Assembly: GCA_012965975.1 (NCBI GenBank)
Contig: DTRM01000071.1
Coordinates: 1-32,925 of the forward strand
Direction: 5' to 3'
Source: Chromatiaceae bacterium
GTDB lineage: Bacteria > Pseudomonadota > Gammaproteobacteria > DTRM01
DNA: 32,925 bases
Position numbers and translations under genes: made by a program. This document shows, one piece after another, positions 27,591 through 32,925 of the stretch (the first letter of the stretch is position 1; the number at the start of each line of letters is the position of its first letter). Under the pieces are notes generated by a model, which saw only the letters and a list, made by a program, of their open reading frames with translations, had not been told where the DNA came from and did no database searches.

Positions 27591-27622
27591 CCTATTTAAA
27601 TTTTTGTTTCGCAGGATTTTTA

Positions 27623-29197
27623 ATGTCTGATATTCATGCTGATCGCATTCTGATTCTCGATTTCGGGTCCCAGTATACGCAACTGATAGCCCGTCGTGTG
27701 CGCGAGGCTGGCATCTACTGTGAGATTCATCCTAACGACATGGCCGTGGATGCGTTGACGTCCTTTTCGGCAAGCGGTGTTATTTTATCGGGTGGTCCGG
27801 AAACGGTGTTGGGTGATGATACGTTGAGAGCGCCCGACGAAGTGTTTGGACTGGGCGTTCCAGTATTAGGTATCTGTTACGGCATGCAAACCATGGCGGC
27901 GCAACTTGGTGGTGAAGTCGAGGCGTCAGCCAAACGTGAGTTTGGTTATGCCCAAGTTCGTGCACGTGGTCATTCAGCACTGTTGAAAGATATCGAAGAC
28001 CATACCAGCGACGAGGGTTACGGTCTGCTGGATGTGTGGATGAGTCACGGCGATCGTATTTCTGCGTTGCCCGATGGGTTCACGGTGATCGCCAGTACCG
28101 ACAGTGCACCACTGGCTGGAATGGCCGATGAGTCGCGTCGCTTCTACGCTTTACAGTTTCACCCCGAGGTCACGCATACGTTGCAAGGTCAGCGTATTCT
28201 TGAACGGTTTGTGCACGACATCTGTGGTTGCGGCAGCCTCTGGTCGCCCGGCAGTATTATTGATGACAGCATCGCCAGAATTGGTAAACAAGTAGGTGAT
28301 GGCAAGGTCTTGTTGGGCCTGTCCGGTGGCGTGGATTCCTCGGTGGTTGCGGCGATGTTGCAGCGCGCGATTGGCGATCGCCTGACCTGTGTGTTTGTCG
28401 ATAATGGTTTATTGCGCTTGGATGAAGGGGATCAGGTTATGGCCACCTTCGCCGAGCACATGGGCGTCAAGGTGATTCGAGTGGACGCGGAAGATCGTTT
28501 TCTGAACGCATTGGCGGGTGAGGCCGATCCTGAGAAAAAGCGCAAAATCATCGGTAATCTTTTTATAAAGATTTTTGAAGAGGAATCGGAAAAACTCACC
28601 GGCATCGATTTCCTTGCACAAGGCACTATTTATCCGGATGTGATTGAATCCGCCGCATCCTCCACCGGCAAGGCCAAGGTCATCAAGTCGCACCACAATG
28701 TGGGTGGTCTGCCCGAGCACATGACACTCGAATTGGTTGAGCCGCTACGCGAGTTGTTTAAGGATGAAGTGCGCAAGATTGGTGTGGAGTTGGGTTTGCC
28801 TCACGACATGGTCTATCGGCACCCATTCCCAGGCCCCGGTCTTGGGGTGCGGATCCTGGGTCAGGTCAAAAAGGAGTACGCCGATTTATTGCGTCAGGCC
28901 GATGCGATATTCATGGAGGAATTGCACGCCCACGATCTCTATCACAAGGTCAGTCAGGCCTTCGCCGTGTTTCTGCCCGTACGTTCCGTCGGCGTGATGG
29001 GCGACGGTCGGCGCTATGACTACGTGGTCGCGTTAAGAGCAGTGGAAACCATCGACTTCATGACGGCGCGTTGGGCACATCTGCCGTATGACTTTCTGGA
29101 TCTGATGTCGCGGCGCATTATCAACGAAATCGACGGTATCGCCCGCGTGACCTACGATATCTCCGGCAAGCCACCGGCCACGATTGAGTGGGAATAA
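27623..29197 (+). CDS. guaA: GMP synthase (glutamine-hydrolysing)
   Basis: GuaA converts XMP to GMP using ATP and glutamine-derived ammonia. The 524 residues match E. coli GuaA (525) nearly throughout. The glutamine amidotransferase domain has [10 protein letters not shown] (nucleophile Cys) and FHPEVTHT (His/Glu). The ATP pyrophosphatase P-loop is [10 protein letters not shown]. The C-terminal dimerisation domain includes [13 protein letters not shown] and ends [11 protein letters not shown] as in the family. The start has GCAGGA upstream. It is downstream of guaB and likely shares its promoter. Confidence 0.98.
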   Translation: MSDIHADRILILDFGSQYTQLIARRVREAGIYCEIHPNDMAVDALTSFSASGVILSGGPETVLGDDTLRAPDEVFGLGVPVLGICYGMQTMAAQLGGEVEASAKREFGYAQVRARGHSALLKDIEDHTSDEGYGLLDVWMSHGDRISALPDGFTVIASTDSAPLAGMADESRRFYALQFHPEVTHTLQGQRILERFVHDICGCGSLWSPGSIIDDSIARIGKQVGDGKVLLGLSGGVDSSVVAAMLQRAIGDRLTCVFVDNGLLRLDEGDQVMATFAEHMGVKVIRVDAEDRFLNALAGEADPEKKRKIIGNLFIKIFEEESEKLTGIDFLAQGTIYPDVIESAASSTGKAKVIKSHHNVGGLPEHMTLELVEPLRELFKDEVRKIGVELGLPHDMVYRHPFPGPGLGVRILGQVKKEYADLLRQADAIFMEELHAHDLYHKVSQAFAVFLPVRSVGVMGDGRRYDYVVALRAVETIDFMTARWAHLPYDFLDLMSRRIINEIDGIARVTYDISGKPPATIEWE

Positions 29198-29216
29198 GCT
29201 GACTGCTTGGTGAACT

Positions 29217-29663
29217 ATGGATGACCACACGTGGATGGCTCGCGCACTCGAACTCGCGGAACAGGCAGGTCGTGAAGGTGAAGTCCCCGTTGGGGCGCTG
29301 GTGGTTCAGGACCATGAAATCATTGGTGAGGGTTGGAATTCACCCATAGTTCGCCATGATCCAACCGCGCATGCCGAGGTCTGCGCGCTGCGAGCAGCGG
29401 GTGAAACGATTGGCAATTACCGCCTGACCGGCGCAAGTCTGTTCGTTACATTAGAACCCTGTGTGATGTGTCTGGGCGCAATTATTCATGCCCGTATTGC
29501 GCGTGTCGTGTTCGCGGCATCCGATCCCAAGCGCGGCGCAGCGGGTGGTGTAATGCGATTGTTGGAGAACTACCCCGCGAATCACTTGCCCGAGGTTTCG
29601 GGTGGCTTGATGGCTGCAGAAAGTGGAGATATATTGCGCGAGTTTTTTCGCCAACGTCGATAG
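29217..29663 (+). CDS. tadA: tRNA-specific adenosine deaminase TadA
   Basis: TadA deaminates adenosine-34 of tRNA-Arg(ACG) to inosine and is usually essential. The 148-residue protein has the zinc site HAEVCALRAAG (His, catalytic Glu) and LEPCVMCLGAI (two Cys), plus PVGALVV near the N terminus. It lies 19 bases after guaA. mltF is adjacent, as in many relatives, but is convergent with tadA, with 21 bases between the stops. Confidence 0.96.
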   Translation: MDDHTWMARALELAEQAGREGEVPVGALVVQDHEIIGEGWNSPIVRHDPTAHAEVCALRAAGETIGNYRLTGASLFVTLEPCVMCLGAIIHARIARVVFAASDPKRGAAGGVMRLLENYPANHLPEVSGGLMAAESGDILREFFRQRR

Positions 29664-29684
29664 AAGATAGAAGTCGGTGTGTTG

Positions 29685-31094
29685 CTAGAGCGCTGGTGAC
29701 AGGGCAGGATAGCTGAACTCTGACTCCTCTTCCGGCTCTGCATATTGCTGGACAGTCCAAGTCAAGATGTCGTGATAGCTGCGAATGTTGTCAACATAGC
29801 GCACCGATTCGCGCCCTCTGGCATAGCCATACCGGGTTTTCTTGTACCACTTCTTCTGGTTCAACAGAGGCAATGACTTCTTCACGTCCACCCAGAGATC
29901 GGGGTTGTTACCGCCAGCTTGGGTGAGTCGGCGGGCATCTTCCAAATGCCCAAAACCAATATTGTAGGCAGCCAGCGCCATCCAGGTTCGATCCGGTTCC
30001 TGAATCCGTTGCGGGATCTTGTTTTTAACCCGCGCGAAGTAACGCGCACCGCCATGAATACTTTGAATGGGATCCGTACGTTTCTTGACCCCCATCTGCT
30101 TCGCCGTTGCCTGCGTTAGCATCATGATGCCGCGAACCCCCGTGGGCGACACCGCCTTTGGATTCCAGTGTGATTCTTGATATCCGATGGCGGCGAGTAG
30201 ACGCCAGTCGAGTTCATTCGTTTTCGCGGCTTTCACAAACTCCGGCTGGTACGGAATGAGTCGCGAGAACATATCGCGGCGAAAGGCACGTCGATCAACA
30301 TAGTTGAACTGCTCCGCATGGCCATAATGGCGCTCAATGAGATGGGCAAGCTCGCCGGAGTCCTGTATGTCTTTGAGAAAGGTTTGTGCGGCGTCATAGA
30401 GTGACGTGTCTTTGCCTTTGCGGAAGGCCCAGCCCAACGGTTCCGGGTCAGTGAGATCAAAGGCAACGCGTAGTTCCGGGTAGTAGTTTCTGTGTAGTGC
30501 CACCTCGTTGGAATCTGCAACCGTATAGTCAATCAGACGCTCCTTCAATAGAAAGATTAAGTCCTCAATTCCATGGTCGGAATTCTCGGTCCAGCCAAGC
30601 GAGGGGAGACCTCTTTTTTTGCGCTGAAGATTTTCAACATGACTGCTACCGGCCACGACTTCGAGTGTGTAGCCCTCAAGATCGGCAAGGGTTTTTGGAT
30701 GCGGAATTCCCTTGAAGTACAGTAATTGTTGGGTAATCTGCTGATAACTGGTTGTAAACCGCACCCGTTTTTTACGAGCCTCGGTAATGGTCAGTCCTGC
30801 GGCCGCAAAATCCGCTTCACCGGCAGAGATGGTGGGGAGGATAGTTTCGAATGAATTCGGGACGATAAACTCGACCTCGACGTCGAGAGACTCGGCAAAA
30901 CGCGACACCAGATCGTACTCAAATCCGGCTGGCCCCTCGACACCCTCGTAGTAGGTAGTGGGGCTATTGCGGGTCATAATCAGAAGGTTGCCGCGCAGGT
31001 GTACCTGATCAAGCAGAGGCAGTTCTCGCGCGCTTTCGCAGCCGCCAAGCAGCAGGACGGTAAGGATCAGGGATAAACGAAGAGGCAAAGTCAT
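29685..31094 (-). CDS. mltF: Membrane-bound lytic murein transglycosylase F
   Basis: MltF cleaves the glycan strands of peptidoglycan. The 469 residues start with a lipoprotein signal (lipobox LGGC, Cys19). An amino-acid-binding-like domain (about 30-265, GFEYDLVSRFAESL and ADFAAAGLTITEARKKRV) is the regulatory half. The lysozyme-like SLT domain (about 280-430) has catalytic Glu in AIGYQESHWNP, with GVRGIMMLTQATA and AAYNIGFGH. Domain order and length are those of MltF. It is divergent from the tRNA-Ser gene. Confidence 0.95.
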   Translation of the reverse strand: MTLPLRLSLILTVLLLGGCESARELPLLDQVHLRGNLLIMTRNSPTTYYEGVEGPAGFEYDLVSRFAESLDVEVEFIVPNSFETILPTISAGEADFAAAGLTITEARKKRVRFTTSYQQITQQLLYFKGIPHPKTLADLEGYTLEVVAGSSHVENLQRKKRGLPSLGWTENSDHGIEDLIFLLKERLIDYTVADSNEVALHRNYYPELRVAFDLTDPEPLGWAFRKGKDTSLYDAAQTFLKDIQDSGELAHLIERHYGHAEQFNYVDRRAFRRDMFSRLIPYQPEFVKAAKTNELDWRLLAAIGYQESHWNPKAVSPTGVRGIMMLTQATAKQMGVKKRTDPIQSIHGGARYFARVKNKIPQRIQEPDRTWMALAAYNIGFGHLEDARRLTQAGGNNPDLWVDVKKSLPLLNQKKWYKKTRYGYARGRESVRYVDNIRSYHDILTWTVQQYAEPEEESEFSYPALSPAL

Positions 31095-31146
31095 CTGTAC
31101 AAGTGTACCCGTTACCAGGATTTTTCCCTACCCGATGCGGATAGTT

Positions 31147-31152
31147 TAGAAT
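31147..31152 (+). promoter_or_regulatory. Possible -10 element of the tRNA-Ser gene
   Basis: TAGAAT lies 25 bases before the mature tRNA. No good -35 is seen at the right distance. Confidence 0.3.
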
Positions 31153-31177
31153 AGTCCTTTCCGGACATCCGGAATCT

Positions 31178-31270
31178 GGAGAGGTACCGAAGCGGCCATA
31201 ACGGCACCGACTCGAAATCGGTTGGGGGCTTTAACGCCCCACAAGGGTTCGAATCCCTTCCTCTCCGCCA
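31178..31270 (+). tRNA. tRNA-Ser (anticodon CGA)
   Basis: The 93-base sequence includes an encoded CCA. The acceptor stem is GGAGAGG/CCTCTCC. The anticodon arm ACCGA-CTCGAAA-TCGGT gives anticodon CGA, reading UCG. There is a long variable arm (GGGGGCTTTAACGCCCC) as in serine tRNAs, and a T arm AGGG-TTCGAAT-CCCT. An integrase gene ends 15 bases beyond the 3' end, so this tRNA is probably the attachment site of the neighbouring element. Confidence 0.97.
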
Positions 31271-31285
31271 TTTCAATGACTTACG

Positions 31286-32317
31286 TCACTGCACTCCTTT
31301 CACTGTTGCTTCGTCATTTTCAAAACGTAGCCAGATCGTAGCTATATTTTGCGATGCACCCCTTAAATGGTCGCCTGCAAGGTGTGCATATCGCAATACC
31401 ATCTTGTAGGTTCGCCATCCACCCAACTCCATCAGCTCTTGCAAACTGGTCCCAGATTGAACGTGCCATGAAGCCCATGTATGTCGAAGATCATGGAAGC
31501 GAAAGTTCTCGATTCCTGCTTTCTTCAGTGCCTTCGCCCAAGTATCAGAGTTAATGCCCTTCAAAGCCTTGCCGTGATACGAAAACACATGGGTTTTATG
31601 TTTGCCCAATCGTCTGCGAATGACATTAATTGCCGTGGCATTCAGTGGAACCACAAGATCCCGCTTGCCTTTCATTTCATCCGAATAAAACCAAGCTACT
31701 TTTCTGGTCATATCAATCTGATCCCAGCGTAACTGTCGGACGTTTTTGGATCGAAGCCCTGTGGCCAGTGCAAAATCCATCATGTCCGCAAGATGCGTGG
31801 GTAAGGCTTTCATTAAGGCAACGGCTTCGGTTGGGGTGATCCATCGCACACGCTTGTCAGGCTCTCTACGCATGTTTAGCGTAGGGGCTTTGGTAATCCA
31901 GCACCATTCCCGTTCGGCCTTCCTGAGGATTGCACGAACGGTTGCGAGGTATCGATTGATCGTGCCCGCTGCCCTATGGGACTTGTTACGCATGATCTGG
32001 TCGATCGACTCCCGGGTGATGCTGTTTAACGACTTCCCTGCAAGATGTTGATGTAACCACCGCAAACGTCCCTTGTCGCCTTCATGGTCGCGTTTGTGGG
32101 TTGTTTCTTCCAGATACCGTAGGACTGCTTCATCCCAAAGGTAGTCTGGTTGTTCGCCCAACATGGCTTGTCGCCATAACTGAGCTTTGAGGTGATCGTG
32201 GTACTCCTTTGCTAAGGTTCTGTCAGAAGTCCCAGTACTTTCCTGCACCGTTTTTCGGTTTGGGATCGAGATCTTGCACCAGTAATGGGGACTGTCTTTT
32301 CGCTTATAGATGGACAT
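31286..32317 (-). CDS. Tyrosine recombinase / integrase
   Basis: Phage-type integrases join element and host attachment sites through a tyrosine intermediate. The 343-residue protein is complete: an N-terminal arm-binding region (SIYKRKDSPHYWCKI), a core-binding helical domain (about 60-160, AAGTINRYLATVRAIL) and a catalytic domain. The catalytic residues are Arg in ATGLRSKNVRQLRW, Lys in MKGKRDLVVPL, His-x-x-Arg in FHDLRHTWASW, Trp in LGGWRTY and the nucleophile Tyr in VLRYAHL. The ATG at 32317 has a strong AAAGGAGT six bases upstream, so it is a genuine start even though it lies inside the preceding HTH gene. It stops 15 bases from the tRNA-Ser gene. Confidence 0.95.
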   Translation of the reverse strand: MSIYKRKDSPHYWCKISIPNRKTVQESTGTSDRTLAKEYHDHLKAQLWRQAMLGEQPDYLWDEAVLRYLEETTHKRDHEGDKGRLRWLHQHLAGKSLNSITRESIDQIMRNKSHRAAGTINRYLATVRAILRKAEREWCWITKAPTLNMRREPDKRVRWITPTEAVALMKALPTHLADMMDFALATGLRSKNVRQLRWDQIDMTRKVAWFYSDEMKGKRDLVVPLNATAINVIRRRLGKHKTHVFSYHGKALKGINSDTWAKALKKAGIENFRFHDLRHTWASWHVQSGTSLQELMELGGWRTYKMVLRYAHLAGDHLRGASQNIATIWLRFENDEATVKGVQ

Positions 32318-32514
32318 GATTCACTCCTTTCATGCACCACCCGTCCATGGGCAGCATACTCGCCTTTTAAATAGTCTTCCAAATGGGGTTGCCAGAAGAC
32401 CCAATTCTTGCCGGGTTTGTTGCCAGGTATTTGGCCTGACTTTGCTTTTCGCCTGAGGGCTTCGGGGTTCATTTTCAGGAACTTGGCAGCGGTAATAAGG
32501 TCAAGGGTCGACAT
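32212..32514 (-). CDS. Excisionase-like helix-turn-helix protein
   Basis: Residues 3-50 (LITAAKFLKMNPEALRRKAK, then SGQIPGNKPGKNWVF and HLEDYL) form a MerR/excisionase-type HTH with its wing. This family includes recombination directionality factors and small regulators. The second half is Ser/Arg-rich without a recognisable fold. Its last 106 bases overlap the integrase gene in another frame, and its ATG overlaps the upstream stop by one base (TAATG). Xis-like control of integrase direction is the likely role, by position and domain. Confidence 0.75.
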   Translation of the reverse strand: MSTLDLITAAKFLKMNPEALRRKAKSGQIPGNKPGKNWVFWQPHLEDYLKGEYAAHGRVVHERSESCPSISEKTVPITGARSRSQTEKRCRKVLGLLTEP

Positions 32515-32882
32515 TACGGTGCTGCTGTGACGTCCAGCAGGGTCACAATTGGGCTACAGCCAGACCGGCGTTCACAGGTGATCAACTTTGCCTGTTCCAT
32601 CACGTCCAACGCGCGGGACTTGGCGTGCCGGTCAACACCAAACAGCCGCAGCACGCCATTGGACAGTGGCAGCGTTGTTGATCGCCGTAAGCCGGCCTGG
32701 AACCACAGAACGATGCCCACATGCAGAGCCTTTCCGGGCAGGCTGCCAGCTTGGGCCAGCCAATCCAGAGAAATCGGTCCTTTCACGAACTTCCCTCGGG
32801 ACTTGTAGCCCGTCCGTTTGCTACCCTTCGAGGTTTTAGGGATGAACGGCTGTTGGCCCAATTTGAAGCGACTCGGGTCCAT
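32514..32882 (-). CDS. Probable winged-helix protein of the integrative element
   Basis: This protein has 122 residues. The basic N terminus (1-35) is followed by KGPISLDWLAQAGSLPGKALHVGIVLWFQAGLRR, then a segment resembling a winged helix (LSNGVLRLFGVDRHAKSRALDVMEQAKLITCERR) and SPIVTLLDV. I recall similar proteins beside integrases in proteobacterial islands, but no function is established to my knowledge. DNA binding is inferred. Both ends overlap neighbouring genes by TAATG or its equivalent, so all are translated as one chain. Confidence 0.65.
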   Translation of the reverse strand: MDPSRFKLGQQPFIPKTSKGSKRTGYKSRGKFVKGPISLDWLAQAGSLPGKALHVGIVLWFQAGLRRSTTLPLSNGVLRLFGVDRHAKSRALDVMEQAKLITCERRSGCSPIVTLLDVTAAP

Positions 32883-32925
32883 TATTTTTCAGCGCCCAGG
32901 TCAGCGACAGCGCGTTCGAGTTCGG
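32882..32925 (-). CDS. 3' end of a further element gene
   Basis: On the minus strand the window edge opens in a frame reading ELERAVADLGAEK and then TAA, whose last base is the first base of the next ATG (TAATG). It is too short for the ORF track. The TAATG overlap matches the one between the next two genes, which supports it as real. Product unknown. Confidence 0.5.
   Translation of the reverse strand, partial: ELERAVADLGAEK

Larger units (their letters stand above)
31271..32925 (-). mobile_element. Left end of an integrative element at tRNA-Ser
   Basis: The element starts at the 3' end of tRNA-Ser(CGA). It holds a tyrosine integrase, an excisionase-like HTH protein, a probable winged-helix protein and the end of a further gene, all on the minus strand reading toward the tRNA. 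The attachment core should be a 3' piece of the tRNA, perhaps with bases just beyond, but the second copy lies outside the window, so its length cannot be set. Whether this is a prophage or a genomic island cannot be told. Confidence 0.8.

Noticed and set aside
32212-32317. The int/HTH overlap as a sequencing frameshift
   Set aside because: The integrase N terminus is complete and has its own strong Shine-Dalgarno, so the overlap is probably genuine.

Overview
This window is a stretch of gammaproteobacterial chromosome. The housekeeping gene order follows the Pseudomonas/enteric arrangement closely: queA-tgt-yajC-secD-secF, then suhB-trmJ-cysE, then rlmN-pilF-ispG-hisS-yfgM-bamB-der, then xseA, guaB-guaA, tadA and mltF. 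Protein sequences resemble E. coli orthologues along their full length, but the exact lineage cannot be fixed from the window. Nearly all genes are intact; only the first (queA) and last are cut by the window edges.

Layout. Positions 1-5152: queA (3' part), a 235-base gap, tgt, and the yajC-secD-secF export genes. The gap holds what looks like an unannotated small RNA on the minus strand and a foldable leader in front of tgt. Positions 5215-8155: an exported rhodanese and a membrane GGDEF-EAL protein, inserted between secF and suhB. Positions 8168-11058: suhB (minus), then trmJ, cysE and a lone iscA. The iscRSU and hscBA-fdx genes that usually follow cysE are absent. Positions 11221-18714: a tight operon-like run from rlmN to der covering rRNA/tRNA modification, pilus assembly, isoprenoid synthesis, histidyl-tRNA synthesis, outer membrane assembly and ribosome biogenesis; rodZ is missing from its usual place. 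Positions 18815-25619 (minus strand): a second GGDEF-EAL protein coupled to an unknown exported protein, an M23 peptidase overlapping xseA, and a small lipoprotein resembling SoxXA-binding proteins with its own promoter and terminator. Positions 25970-29663: guaB, a palindromic repeat cluster, guaA and tadA. Positions 29685-31094: mltF (minus).

From 31178 there is a tRNA-Ser(CGA). Directly beyond its 3' end lies the left edge of an integrative element, transcribed toward the tRNA: a partial gene, a probable winged-helix protein, an excisionase-like HTH protein and a complete tyrosine integrase, chained by TAATG or longer overlaps. The element continues past the window.

The observation most worth following up is the putative 73-nt RNA at 577-649 (minus). 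It has a TTGACT-N17-TAAAGT promoter, a first hairpin whose loop is complementary to a Shine-Dalgarno sequence, and a canonical terminator hairpin whose loop is also C-rich. Other points of interest are the structured tgt and iscA leaders, the periplasmic protein/GGDEF-EAL pair, and recurrent CATCC-loop palindromes.
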